From Dasypus novemcinctus (taxonomy: Eukaryota; Chordata; Mammalia; Cingulata; Dasypodidae): a stretch of 64,000 nucleotides of DNA. The translations under genes were made by a program, and so were the position numbers. Within the stretch, counting starts at the first letter, position 1. Each line of letters starts with the position of its first letter. Positions 33,251-44,943 of this stretch are shown here, piece by piece. Below the pieces are notes generated by a model. That model saw nothing but the letters and a program-made list of their open reading frames with translations, was not told the origin of the DNA and did no database searches. Location of the stretch: positions 111,254,228-111,318,227 of the forward strand of contig NC_080680.1 of NCBI RefSeq assembly GCF_030445035.2, read 5' to 3'.

Positions 33251-36193
33251 AAAGCAGATCTTGATGATCATGAGTTTGCCTTAATTGTTTCTTCTTACAG
33301 TTGGTGTCCTGGAAACAGTTTGAGGGTTGTAGCTGTAGGTCAGGTTGATGTGGTGCATATTGCCTTAGAGACAACAGATAATGACTTTGGAAATGGGCTT
33401 CATGTCCTTTTCCTGTTCCTCATTTGAAATTTCTGAAAATAATGCCATCCCACAGTGAAATCATGAGCTGTACTTCCCACAGACCTGGGCAAGCAGGACC
33501 CCTTTCCAGGGACCCATATTCCCTCCAGTGCCGGGGATTGACCAAAACTGCCAAGGGATGCCAGGTGAGAGGATCCAGAAGTGGACTGGATCCCATGTGA
33601 GTCCTGTTCACTTGAAATTAGGGTTGCCTTACTTAACAAGTACAAATATAGGATGCTCATTTCTAATTGCCTATGTATATATACATTGACTTAGAAGAAA
33701 TGTATGTCATGAGAAATTCTTATATTAAAAATTATTTGTTGTTTATCTGAAACAAATTATAAGCATTTATATTGTATTCCCCTTTAATATAGTTCTTTAA
33801 TGATCTGGCTGTCTTTAACATTTTTTTATTTTGAAGAAATTATCAAATTTCTTGCAGTTGTAGTATATTTTCCATTAACATTGTAACAAAACTTATTTGA
33901 TTCTTTTTTCACTAAATATTCACTAACTAGAAACATAATCAGCATTAGCCTTATGAGTGGATACACTGAACATGCCTTTGCATAAAGTTAGCAACTCTGG
34001 GAACTTCTCTCCCTTTTGATTTGTTGAAGCATATAATACCATCTATCCTAGCAAAACTTGTTTTCCATTCTTCAGGATTATAGTGCATTTGCTGTTCAAT
34101 GACTCTTTCAAAAACTGTCATCTTACAAAAAAGAACACTGTCATTTTTATTCCCTTTTTTTTGTACTTTGTATGATGATTCCACTTGTTACAACTGGAGG
34201 TGTATTTTGTACATTTGTATAAAAGTATTGAATTCTTCTCAAATTCAAAACATAGTTATGGGATGTGCTATAATAATCATATACTTCAAGTTGCATTTCT
34301 GGCTTGCTCATAAGTAATGTGGCATTTTGCTCACTCTTGGAAATTTTTGGTGTGGTCTTCCCAGTGTTGTGGCATGCCAGTTTGGTCGTGAATCCAAGAC
34401 ATGGTTGAATAAGAGTGCAGTATGTGTGTGAGTAGAAGAAAGAGCTTGAGTGAGCAATAGTAAAATGTTTGTGGTTCTAGCTTTTTGAGAGACCATTGAG
34501 ACCAACTGAAGCTTATGGGCTCTGGGATGCAAGGATTTTATGGTGAAAATAAAGATGGTTAGCAGGTAATATATTAAAAATAAAGTATTATTTTCACATG
34601 GTTTCACAGATTACAGCCACATCTTTCCGTTAAACATAGTCAATTCTATTAAAATTTCCATGTCTTGATCATTTTACATGGCAGCATTCCTAAATTTGCT
34701 CCTCACAGGGTGAAAAACCAAAAGTATTGTAGTTTTTTGAGTTACTTTTAATTTATTTTGTGTTAGCAACTTTTACTAATTGCTTTTGAGGGATTTCATC
34801 CCAGAAATAGTAGAAAGTTTCTAAATCCTATCCAATCCATAACATGAACTTTAAATTGCTTTTGGGATTAGAGCATCATCAAAGCAGCAAAGACTTTAAG
34901 GTACTTTGCTACTCCATGGGCTGATCTTTTAAAGGATGCCCTTCCAGGGAAAAGAAATGGAAGAACCCCAACTTCCATCTTTACTGGGAGCTGTTTCTAT
35001 TTTGCCACAAATAAACTGTCTTTATAATAGCTGTAATAGCAATAGTAGCAACTTGATTATAAAGAAAGCCAAGATGGGGATAGTTCTTTGAGCTATCTTA
35101 CTGAAATAGAGATGGAATTTATAAGACTAGCAATGAAAGTAGGATTTCTGTTTCTGCATAGTAATATATAAATCCTCTATATTCTAGAGAATTGGGGATA
35201 TAAACAATTATAGCAAATTTCTAGTGCTTAAAAAAACTTTTGTGACTTAGACCTCATTCACAAGCATATCTCTGAATGTGTAGTGGAGAAAGAACAGAAG
35301 AGCAGCTGTTAGGGCAGAAGAGAGTGATTTCTTTGCAGGGAGAAGATAATTGTGATTTCTCATGGTGATAAAGGCAGAAAATCCCCTGATACTGAAATTC
35401 CTGTTTATACATTTATGTGTGATTTGCCTATAGATTGAGACATGCATTAGGGTTTTCCTGAGGCTAACTTTTTTTTTACTTCATATGCATATTAGGCAGA
35501 ATATAGGGTCAAGAGGAGGCACTTTCTAATTTGTACTTTAAGAGACAAAGAGTAAGTTACTTGAAAAATGTTTTCTTTTTTTCTTATGAATATTATTAAT
35601 AACATTAATGACTACAGTTGATATTCTTATGATATGGCTGGTAAAGGTTTTCCCCGCAGTTAGAAATAACCCAAATTCCTTTTTTTCCCTAAAAATGGAA
35701 CTTTTCAGTTTGTTCTTAAGCCACTCAAGTCTTAAGAAACAGAGGGTAAATTGTCATTGTGGCAGGAGTTACCTATGTCATTTTGGGGACTTATCCCACT
35801 TTGTTCACTGAAGAACAAAGACTTTTATTAAGGTTGGAATTATTCATGGAGACAGAATTAAGTTACAGGGTATATGGTGCTTAAAATTGTCAAACCTCTG
35901 TTGATGAATAATATTTCATACATTTTAGATTTGTTCTGGATTGTTTGGTAAGAATATATGGTGACAATGCATTCAGAGTAATTTCAAATTCTCAGTGCAA
36001 TGAGAAATAATTGCAACCCAGTTGCCTCTGTTCTGAATCTATTGTCTGGCAATGACATATACTCTAAAACTAAAGCCTCTTTCCAAAGGTTTGAAAGTCT
36101 AAGTGATCTTTACTTAGACAATCATCACATACTTGTGTGCTCTCTGGGTATCCAGTTATAGGTCCACATTACCCATAAGGGCAGCCACTTGGG
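33251..36193. other. Low-repeat sequence upstream of the olfactory receptor
   Basis: Nearly 3 kb carries no long reading frame and no repeat I can name. Any 5' non-coding exon and promoter of the olfactory receptor would be expected here, as most such genes have an intronless coding exon with upstream leader exons. I cannot point to a specific splice site or promoter. Confidence 0.5.
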
Positions 36194-36280
36194 ATGCCAA
36201 CATCTCTATCAGACACGCCTCTAACAGATCCATGTATCCCGGCCTCTCTAGAACTCTTATTGGTGAAAGAAAACTTTAAC

Positions 36281-37228
36281 ATGGAAAAGACCAATCAATC
36301 TGTGACAGAGTTTGTCCTGCTGGGGCCGTCTCGCTACCCAGAGCTTGAGGCCATTTGCTTTGTCCTGGTCCTCTGCATGTACCTTGTGATCCCTCTGGGA
36401 AATAGAGCCATCATCATTGTAAGTGTCTATGACTCCCACCTGCACACCCCCATGTACTTTTTCCTCAGTAACTTATCATTCTTGGATATTTGCTACACCC
36501 ATTCGTCTATCCCCCTGTTTCTGAGCAGCTCCTTAACTTCAAAGAAAACCATTTCCTTCTCTGGGTGTGGAGTGCAAATGTTTCTCTCCTTTGCTATGGG
36601 GGCCACAGAGTGTGTGCTTCTAAGCATGATGGCGTTTGACCGCTACGTGGCCATCTGTAACCCTCTGAGGTACCCCATCATCATGAGCAAGGCTTCTTAT
36701 GTGCCCATGGCTGCGGGGTCCTGGATTGCTGGGGGCATTGATTCTGTGGTTCAGACCTCCCTTGCAATGCAACTTCCTTTTTGCAGGGATAATGTCATTA
36801 ATCATTTCACCTGTGAGATCTTGGCAGTCTTAAAATTGGCCTGTGCTGACATCTCCATCAATGTTATTAGTATGATTGTTGCTACTGTGATTTTTCTTGT
36901 GATTCCTGTACTTTTCATTTTAGTTTCCTATGTTTTCATCCTCTCCACCATCCTGAAGATTCCTTCAGCAGGTGGAAGGCAGAAAGCTTTCTCCACCTGC
37001 TCAGCCCACCTGACAGTGGTGGTCATATTCTACGGGAGCATCCTCTTCATGTACGCAAAGCCCAAGGCTAAAGACTCTTCTGGTGCAGACAAGGAAGAAG
37101 TCACTGACAAAATCATCTCTCTCTTTTATAGAGTGGACCCCCATGCTCAATCCTCTCATCTACAATTTGAGGAACAAAGATGTTTAAGTAGCTGTGAAGA
37201 ATGTATTGTGTCAGAAATGTTTGTCTAA
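36281..37228 (+). pseudogene. Olfactory receptor, OR13-like, TM7 frameshifted
   Basis: This is an intronless class II olfactory receptor, a seven-transmembrane odorant GPCR. From [15 protein letters not shown], which has an N-glycosylation site (NQS), the frame carries [17 protein letters not shown] (TM2), [16 protein letters not shown] (end of TM3) and [13 protein letters not shown] (TM6). Wording such as YPIIMSK and [13 protein letters not shown] resembles the OR13 family. Near 37135 two bases are missing, so the TM7 motif ending in PLIYNLRN is read out of frame and replaced by an unrelated 30-residue tail. In the original frame a TAA at 37185-37187 follows NKDV. An ATG at 36194 would add 29 residues, but 36281 matches the family start. 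Loss of TM7 makes it a probable pseudogene. It stands alone here. Confidence 0.9.
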
Positions 37229-37238
37229 GGACATCTGA

Positions 37239-37967
37239 ATGCTATATATATATATATGATTTTTTTACTCTGAATGCAGTACCTGTTCTCATTTGTGGTT
37301 TTTAGGGTTGGTGGCACCTCTAATTCTGAAATACTTTTTTCCCCCATTATTTATTTTCCTAAATTTGGTAGAAAAATTGAGGATGTATCCTTTCACTTCA
37401 TGTCTGGATTAAGGAGAAGAGTGACAGAAATCATGGGTAAAAGGATTCTCTTCCAAACCATCTTCCTTCTCATGGGTACCTCAATTTAGTTTAATTGTGG
37501 AATGCAGAGATCTATAATCTATGAAAAAGGAGAAACGTTTTTACTCACTTTTCCCCTTATCCCCTATGACTTCAATTTTTTTCTGTTCTCACCATGTTCT
37601 TAGGAAGGTCAAGTAGAAAGCTCCTTGTTAGGGGTCAGAATGTTGCAAGCAATGAACTCAACCTTAGATGACTCATAATGAGGTTGTCTTTGATCACATA
37701 AAAGGAAATGGGGGAACATTTTAGGTTGTTAGGCCCTTGGCCTGTGAATGTACCATGATGGGCAAGTAATAGGAAAATGAAGTTGATTTCATTTTGCTTG
37801 TATTCTGGCAAGCACATTTATGCAGAGATGTCTGTTGAAGCTTGGTACATACATCCCAGCTGATAGGGAAATTTGGTCTATCTTTGGTTTCAGAGGATGA
37901 GCAATGATGTCTCTGAGTGAAAATTACTGCTACTATTGAGTTTTTAAAAAAATTCATTATTTCGTTC
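37239..37967. other. No gene recognised downstream of the olfactory receptor
   Basis: AT-rich sequence begins with a short TA repeat (37243-37257). No reading frame with family similarity is visible. It ends at the left edge of the segmental duplication. Confidence 0.5.
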
Positions 37968-38101
37968 TCACCACTAGGAGAATGCTCCTGGATTTAATGG
38001 CACAGGGGTAAAGATACTACTAAACAGTTTTCATTACACAGGGCAGCTCCCCAGAGCCAAATTTTTCTGGATTGAATGTGGTTTGAAGGTTAAGAAACCC
38101 T
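37968..38101 (+). mobile_element. MER5A-like hAT fragment, truncated
   Basis: CTAGGAGAATGCTCCTGGAT and the ending TTAAGAAACCCTG match the right two thirds of the MER5A-like element at 52214-52420. The 5' part is missing at the edge of the duplicated block. MER5A is a nonautonomous DNA transposon of the hAT-Charlie group. Confidence 0.75.
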
Positions 38102-38869
38102 GATGTAAATAATCACATTGGCTGCAAATAGATAAAGTCAACTGTTTCTTTCCAGGCTCTGTCTCTTGTTTGTTTGTTCATTGGTTGGTTGGTTGGTTTT
38201 TACTGACATAGTGTTCTGTTTAGGGCTCCCAGCACAATACTGAATAGAAAGGGGTTCTCGAGCTTTATGTCCTCAGCATCTTTCCAGAGCTTGAAAATTT
38301 ATTGAGAACTTCAAACAGTTTTTCTTTGTTGGCTTTATCTATTGATGGTCACTGTAATATAAATTAAAACTGAGGATTATGTATTTATTAATGCACTAAA
38401 AATAACAATCCCTGTTATAGGTGAACATAAATACTGTGTTTTATAATTTAAAAAACTATATTTTATGCAACAAAAATAGTGAGAGTTTGCAATTTTTTAA
38501 ATGTCTGGTTTAATAGAAAAACAGAACTTGTCTGTTGCTACATTCCATCTGTTGAAATATTTTGTTTTTTGTTAAAGTGTATGAAGAAAATCCTGCCTCA
38601 TACAGGTATGTACTGGGGAAAGAAGAAGTATTGTAATATAATTTGTAGATAATTGTAGTTATTCTCTTTTGATACTATACTGAAACTTGCCAAGAGATTG
38701 TTTCTTTACTTAGTTGCAGTGTGGAATCTGAAACCATGTTTCTTAACTTGTTTTGCTTCTTATATTAAAACCATTGAGTTAATACGGAATTTTAATGGAC
38801 CTTTTACCCATGCATAAGTTTGTAACATCATGCATTGTTCATTTGGAAAAACACTAATTTGTTGAGTGT

Positions 38870-39080
38870 GTTGGTTTTGTAGGGCTGCTGCAATAAATTA
38901 CCATACACTGGGTGACTTAAAGCCACAGAACTTTATTCTCTCACATTTTTGAAGGCTCTAGGTCTGATATTAAGGTGCTGTCAGGGCCGTGCTCTCTTTG
39001 AAGGCTCTAGGAGACCATCTTTAGTGGTCCTTGCTGAACTTCTTATGGTGTGGCAGCATAACTTCTGATCTGGAGGTTGA
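38870..39080. repeat. Old interspersed repeat, family unassigned
   Basis: GGGCTGCTGCAATAAATTAC and ACTGGGTGACTTAAAGCCAC are wording I know from a widespread old mammalian repeat, but I cannot name it with confidence. In copy B of the duplication (53180-53300) about 90 bp of its left half is deleted. Confidence 0.5.
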
Positions 39081-39129
39081 CACACAAACTGATATTGTTT
39101 CTTCATGAGTCATGTTTATCCTATGGTTT

Positions 39130-41050
39130 TATAACTAATGTGTTAATTTTGTCTATGTTGTCAAATTTACTGGCATAAAATTATTCATAACATTCACTTA
39201 TAATTTTAATGTTTGTAGAAAATATTGTGGTTCCCTCTTGGTTCATTCCTGTAATACTAATTTTTTCTCTTTTCTCTTTTTTCTTGATAAGTCTTGCTGG
39301 GTACTTATCATTTTTAATAATCTTTTCAAAGTCTCAAGTCTAACTAGTAAAAGGTTTTGTTGTCTTTTCATGTTTCACTGATTGATCTTTTTATATAGTC
39401 TTTCACTTTACTACTTCATAAAATTAGTTCATTTTATTTGAGCTTTCTTAAAGCGTAACATAAATCAGTGTTATCCAAACTATTTTCTAATATAAGCTTA
39501 AAGAACTAAGGTTTTTCTTCCCACTAATGCTTTAGCTGCATCCCACCAATTTTAAATTATCAATTTTTCATTATAATTTAGTTCAAAATTTTTTCCCATT
39601 TCTCTTTCCATTTCTTCTTTGTCATTTGTGTGTTGTATTCTATAACTATCATTCAGGTGAAGTTGGTTGATACATATGTCACTATTTTGTATATCATGGT
39701 TGATTTCTGTTTATATTTGTATAAATTCCTGAGGAAGCCATGTTAAAATATTCCAGTATGATTGTGATGTTGTCTACTTCTTCACATTTTTTATAGCTAT
39801 ATTCCCTGATGAATTTGACTTTTATTATTATGAAATGCCCCACTTTATCTCTGACAAAACATTTTCTTTCCTTAAAGGTCATTTCATCTGCTGCATGCAT
39901 TCTGCTTATGGTTCGCATGAAATATTTTCTATCCTTTTACTTTCCTATCATGTGTATTTTTTGTGTCCTGTCTCTTGCAGTACTGTTAAGATTGTCTTGC
40001 TTTTATATCCATTCTGACAAACCATACTTTTTAAAAGAAGTGTTTTAGTGCATTTTATGTAAGGTAACTATTAATATAATTATGCTTAAATCTATGTTTT
40101 GCTATTTCTTTTACATTTTCCCTTCTGTTCATTTCTGTTACTATTTCCCTGCCTAAGTCTTTTATTTGTAGGATAGATTGTTTTTAAATTTCTTTTTATT
40201 TCCTCTATTGCTATTATAGCTCTACATTTTATTATTACCTGTTTGTGATTGCTCTTAGGTTAACAAAATGCATCATTAACCTTTCAAAGTCTATGTTAGA
40301 GTTGCTAATAAAATTGATATTAAATCATTTCCCACAGTTCAAATGTAAAATGCTTTCAACAGTATACTTCTATTTATCCCCATTTTTATTACTATATTTA
40401 TTCTGCTTTTTAACCTCTGCCTATCATGTAAACCATTACAATTTTATTATTTTTACTTGGTAGTTGAAGCAATCAGGTGAAAATTAAGGGGATTAAGAGA
40501 ATAAAATAAAACCATATCTTTGATATTTGCTCACATATTTGCCATTTTCATATCTTTGTGTATAACTAGATTCTCTTTGTATCATTTCCCTCCATCTTGA
40601 AGAACATCCTGTAGCATTATGTTAAATACAAGTCTGCTGGAGTTGAATTCCCTCAACTCCAACTATTTGAATGTGACTTTATTTCATTCCTGCTTTTTTA
40701 AAGAATATTTTTGCTCAGTAAAACTATTTGGGATAACAGTTTTATTTATTTTAATTATTATCATTTTAAATTTTGGCCCTTTCAAGATATCATCCTCTTG
40801 TCTCCTGTCTTCCACTGGTTTTGCTGAGAACTCAGCCATGGTCCATATCCCCCCATGTGCAATGAGTCTGTATTTACTGGCTCTTCATTTTTAACTAAAT
40901 GACAGTGGTTTCATTTTATGTATCTTGCTTATATCTCTAGGTCAATGTTTTGCATCTTATTTGGGAAATATTTGAACATGATCTAAGTATTTTTCCTGCC
41001 ACCTTATATTTCTCGTATTTCTTTTCTCCTACTGTGATTCCAGTTACATG
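39130..41050 (-). mobile_element. Ancient L1 on minus strand, in duplication copy A
   Basis: The plus strand shows complement-of-L1 wording: GATAAGTCTTGCTGGGTACT and ATAATCTTTTCAAAGTCTC near 39290-39340, GCTTTAGCTGCATCCCACCA near 39530, and a 5'-region-like ending near 40800 (TCTTCCACTGGTTTTGCTGA). It runs from ORF2 at the left to the ORF1/5' area at the right. No frame is open. The same remnant is present in copy B. Confidence 0.75.
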
Positions 41051-41089
41051 AACTACAGCAGGAAGTAGCTACAGAAGGCTGACCATCAC

Positions 41090-41591
41090 CTCTCAGTGCT
41101 GCCTTAAGGATAAGGGCATGAACTCCCTGAGGGGGGAGTTGAGGCAGGTTAGAATAGTGAAAAGGGGAAGGCTGCCAGCCTGGCAGACAACATGGTCGAC
41201 AGGCAACATGGCCGATAGACCACGTGGCCATGAGACACACCTGGAAACCTCCTGAGAAGAAGGCTGAGATCCTGGCCATGAGAATCTGATTTGCACTGAG
41301 AAGAAAAACCCCATATATCCTCAAAAGGGGCCTCAACATTGAGCCACCTGGGGAATTGATGGGTGGGTTAATTAATCAGAACAGCAAACAGCTGAGGTCC
41401 CTCCTTAAACATTAGCAAGGGAAAGGACAATTAATAGTTTAAAAGGTAAATACACAAGCCAAATCTCACACTCTCTGCCTAGAGGAGCCCACATTAAATC
41501 TCAGTGTGTATTTCAGTTCTTCTTTCCCATTTTTCAGCAAGCTCTGTTCTTTCCCTCATTTCTCAATAAATTCTTCTTACTGGCCTATCTT
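41090..41591 (+). mobile_element. LTR of an endogenous retrovirus, gamma-like
   Basis: The right end has CAATAAATTCTTCTTACTGG (41563-41582), a poly(A) signal with U5-like start typical of class I endogenous retroviral LTRs. A pyrimidine-rich segment (TTCTTTCCCATTTTTCAG) precedes it. A TATA-like CCATATATCC lies near 41312. No internal genes follow, so it is a solo or truncated LTR. The left edge is uncertain. It lies just past the right edge of duplication copy A. Confidence 0.6.
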
Positions 41592-42162
41592 AAAAAAAAG
41601 CTAGCAATAAATAAATTTTCAATTAATATTTTTAACAAGCATAACTATTTTTCAAGGATGAAGGATGAATTCTGAGAAATTGGCAGAAATGGTGGCAAAG
41701 TTTAAGAATTCCTTCACAAAACAGAGGGAAATTAACAATAAAACGAATATGACATTCTCCACCAAAACAGGTGGTAAGACATTAAGAAGAATTTCCAAAA
41801 TGTAAGAAATAGGACAAAGTGTCAATAACCATCAACAGTTCATGTTATCCATATCTGCGCAAGGAGAAGCAGAGTGAAGCCACCAAGTCTCAGACGGACC
41901 TGAGAAAAGGGGAAGCTCAAAAGAGTCAATAGGTGTTTACCAGAAATAAAACTGACTGCCAATAGTGACAGGTGCCAACCTGGTCATAATGAAATGGGGG
42001 GAGAAAGGTATAAACTGGATGGAAAGGAAGACAGCACTAGTAGAGACAGAGAGAAATTACCCAACTTGAGGATAATGGATTGTATCTATGCATTGAATCT
42101 AACAACAAAACCAATGAGTATTAAAAAGATGTGATTCATTTATGATTGAGACAAAAACCAAA
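41592..42162. other. No gene recognised between two LTR elements
   Basis: This is A-rich sequence without a reading frame or a repeat I can name with confidence. It joins the LTR at 41591 to the truncated LTR at 42163. Confidence 0.45.
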
Positions 42163-42555
42163 CATATAGGTGAATGGCTCTGTCTCACTCCCCAGGACTT
42201 CTTTTGTGTCTAAGGAGCTCTTACTATTCCTCTGTGTTCTTCTCCTGTGTTCACTTCCCAGGCTCCAGCTCAAAACTCCAACATCAAAACTCCAACTTCA
42301 AAACTCCAACTTCAAAACTCCAATTCTCTTCTCTGCAGTGCAGTTTCTCTGTGAGTTCCTGCCCCCATGGTGGGCAGGAACTCAACATCCTACTGACATT
42401 ACCCAATCAAAGGCTTTGTCATAATCAAGTAAAAGTGAAACTAAAGTGAAACCTCTGAATCCAATATACTCTAATATACCTGGAGGTACAGACCAGTTTA
42501 CAAACATTATCTAATATGTATTTTTGGAATTCATAAACCATATCAAACTGCTACA
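42163..42555 (-). repeat. 3' LTR of ERVL-like provirus, truncated
   Basis: It aligns with 44340-44687: AAAACTCCAACATCAAAAC against AAAACTCCAGCATCAAAAC, and TCTGAATCCAATATACTCTA in both. The part corresponding to 44079-44340 (its 3' end on the minus strand) is missing. A purine-rich stretch (complement of TCCACCCTCTAAA, 42557-42569) precedes it in the sense direction and may be the polypurine tract. Confidence 0.75.
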
Positions 42556-44058
42556 GTCCACCCTCTAAATTCCAAAAAGACATTACAATATATTTTTTTT
42601 AATTTAAATCAGTAGCAATGCTAAGTATAGAATCACATTGCAATCAGTATAAATAAATTCAGTTTGTCTTGGGGCAAAGTCTCATCTGCTGTAGACTTCT
42701 GAAATTTACAAAACCACCTATCTGCTTCAATATACAAATGGACAGACAAAGGATAAACATTTTCATTACCATAAGGAGAAATGGGGAGGAAAACATGAGT
42801 TATGTTTCCTCTACAGTTCAGTAAACCTGCATGACATCCTCCATTAGAATTCAAAGTCTAAGAGTCCTTCTTAAGATTATGGTTTCTTCTCCTTGGGGCC
42901 ACATGGGGAGCCACATTTTCCATAGGCTTACCCAATGGCCATTTTCTTGGTTCCACCCTTATCAAGCATCTGGTGGCAATCAAGCTCCAGACATCACCCT
43001 CAGAGAGCATTGGAGTAATTGCTACACCTTACCCAATCTTTGGGTTAGAGACTCAACCCCCTTAGTACATTGAGATGAAGCAACATCTTCGCTAACCATT
43101 GGCATACACACTCAACCCTCTCAGAGCAACGAGTTGACCACCTGCTTTCCCTAATCCATGGGGGACAGGCGCACCCCTATCAGACCTATGGGGTGCTGAC
43201 TTTAACTGCCTGAATCCTGGAGGAATGTGCACCACCCTCTCTGTACCCTGGGGTTGCAAAACTCTCCCTGAACATCAGGTGGGAACATCCACTCTCTTCT
43301 ACTGCTGGTGCAAACTCACCCTCTCTGTACACATGAGTGAGGTTCCTCTCTTTGCCCAAGGCAACATCTTAATTCCAGATCTCAGCTTCCATCATTTTCC
43401 TTTTAAAGCTGTTTCTCCTTCAATCTCTCCTCTCCATTCCCCTTTTATCCCAGTTGACAGTGGTTTTGTGCTTACAGCTCTCTCAATGAGCCTGTTGGTT
43501 TAGCATGCAAAAAGTAGGGGTCCAAGCCATCAGACAGTAAAACTTTCCACAAGTCTTTCCAAGATAATTGCATCTTCAATCCTGATTTGCAAGTTCCAAT
43601 TTTGGTTAAGTCCTCAAATAAGGCACTATCATCTGGGAACTTGATTTCCAGAGGCTTTGAATTTGTAATGTCAGTTTCTGGTTTCTTTTTGCCCAACAGT
43701 TCAGTCCTCAGCTTATCTTACTCATCTAGCATTTTGTTATAAGGTGCAAGGAGAAGCCAAGTTGTATTCTCCCAGTTTAGTTTGGGAAGTTGTTCCGCTA
43801 AATGCTCAGGTTCGCCATTAATCTTGCTAAGTTCTCTGCAACTTTAAAACATAGATTGCCTTTCCTCCAGTTTCTAAAAATAGTTTCATCATTTACTTCT
43901 AAGTCCTCATAAAAAGTCTCTTTACAGTCTGTATTACTACAACAGTCTCTTCAAAGCACTGTAAGTCTTTTCTACCAAGTATCTCACACTTCCTCCAAAA
44001 AATACCCCTTACCCATTTATTAAACTGTTCCAGCATCTTGGTAATTGCAAATGCACTT

Positions 44059-44076
44059 CCCCACTCCTTGGTACCA
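44059..44076 (-). promoter_or_regulatory. tRNA-Leu primer binding site
   Basis: The plus strand reads CCCCACTCCTTGGTACCA, the 3' end of a tRNA-Leu (CCCCACTCCTGGTACCA) with one extra T. It lies directly inside the 5' LTR, where a retroviral primer site is expected. This is the best single clue to the ERVL class. Confidence 0.78.
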
Positions 44077-44078
44077 AA

Positions 44079-44687
44079 TTAATCAACCAAAGGTGTGCTC
44101 ATGTAAAATACAAGAAATCTGTTGGCTTTTACAAAGGGTATTTATTTGAGGTAGAAGCTTACAGTTACCAGGTTATGAAGCATAAGTTACTTCCCTCATC
44201 AAAGTCTATTGCCACACTGGGGCAAGATGGCTGTTGACTTCTTCCAAGAATTCTGGCTTCTTGGGTTCCTCTCTTCCCATGGTTCCATTTCTCTCCCCAC
44301 TCAGCTGCTGTGTTCTAACAAGGTCAGCTGTAGACTATCAGATGAATGGATCCGTCTCTCTTCTTGAGGTTTCTGCTGTGTCTAAGGAGTTGCCTCTATT
44401 CCTCTGTGTTCTTCTCCTCTGTGTTTACTTCCTGGGCTCCAGCTCAAAACTCCAGCATCAAAACTCCAACAAAAAAACTCCAATTCCCTTCTCTGCAGTA
44501 CAGTTTCCAAGAGAATGGGGATGCACCATCCTACTGACATTGCCCAGTCAAAGCCTTGTTATTATTTAATTGAGTAAAAGCAAAATCTCTGAATCCAATA
44601 TACTCTAATATACCTGGAGGTACAGACCAGTTTACAAACATAATCCAATATCTATTTTTGGAATTCATAATATATCAAACTACTACA
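44079..44687 (-). repeat. 5' LTR of ERVL-like provirus
   Basis: The LTR is about 609 bp. In sense it begins TGTAGTAGTTTGATA (complement at 44687). Near its end it has AAATAAATACCCTTTGTAAA followed by GCCAACAGATTTCTTG (complement of 44108-44145). The poly(A)-signal-like AATAAA at the end of R fits an LTR. A simple direct repeat based on AAAACTCCAA (44444-44480) lies in the middle and also occurs, with more units, in the 3' LTR. Confidence 0.75.
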
Positions 44688-44943
44688 GTGTATGATGCAT
44701 TTTATATATAATGCCCCAAATTAGCAAATATATTTATAAAGAAGATAGGATATTGCTTGCCAGGAGATTGGGGATAAGGGACTGTAGAGTGACTCAAGGG
44801 ATATGGAATCTCTTTATGGGATAATTATCATTTTTGAAAATAGACAATGGCAATGCTTGCACAAGTTTGTAAGTTTATTATAAACTACAGAATTGTAAAT
44901 GCCAAAAGTGTGAATTTTCTGGCATGTGAAATATATTTCAGTT
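44688..44943 (+). mobile_element. Old L1 3'-end fragment
   Basis: The sequence follows the usual mammalian L1 tail: ATTGCTTGCCAGGAGATTGG near 44752, TGCTTGCACAAGTTTGTAAG near 44855, and GAATTTTCTGGCATGTGAAA near 44912, ending with TATATTTCAGTTTAAAAA. No reading frame is present. Confidence 0.8.

Larger units (their letters stand above)
37968..41051. repeat. Segmental duplication, copy A
   Basis: About 3.1 kb here matches 52289-56813 in the same orientation, apart from a 1.47-kb insertion in the other copy. Shared landmarks include CTAGGAGAATGCTCC (37974; 52292), TTTAGGGCTCCCAGCACAAT (38219; 52531), TGCATTGTTCATTTGG (38831; 53145) and TTTTTCCTGCCAC (40990; 56756). Identity is roughly 85-90% by eye, with small indels. 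The left edge falls inside a MER5A element that is complete in copy B, so copy B is probably closer to the source. Confidence 0.9.
42163..44687 (-). mobile_element. ERVL-like provirus without coding capacity
   Basis: Two related LTRs in direct orientation (44079-44687 and a truncated one at 42163-42555) enclose about 1.5 kb on the minus strand. Next to the 5' LTR is a primer binding site matching tRNA-Leu, the primer expected for class III (ERVL/MaLR) elements. The internal part has no gag, pol or env frame that I can recognise, and it is far too short for a full virus, so the copy is nonautonomous or internally deleted. Its LTR family also occurs as a solo LTR at 18451-19095. Confidence 0.75.

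Noticed and set aside
36194..36280. In-frame ATG 29 codons upstream of the olfactory receptor start
   Set aside because: The extension resembles no olfactory receptor N-terminus. The start at 36281 gives the normal short, glycosylated N-terminus.
41004..41339. Frames of 73-111 aa on the minus strand
   Set aside because: They lie within or beside an LTR, show no family resemblance, and overlap each other in different frames.
42280..42325. Direct repeats of AAAACTCCAACTTC resembling a CRISPR-like or regulatory array
   Set aside because: It is a short tandem repeat without spacers inside an LTR, in a mammalian genome. The other LTR carries a shorter version.
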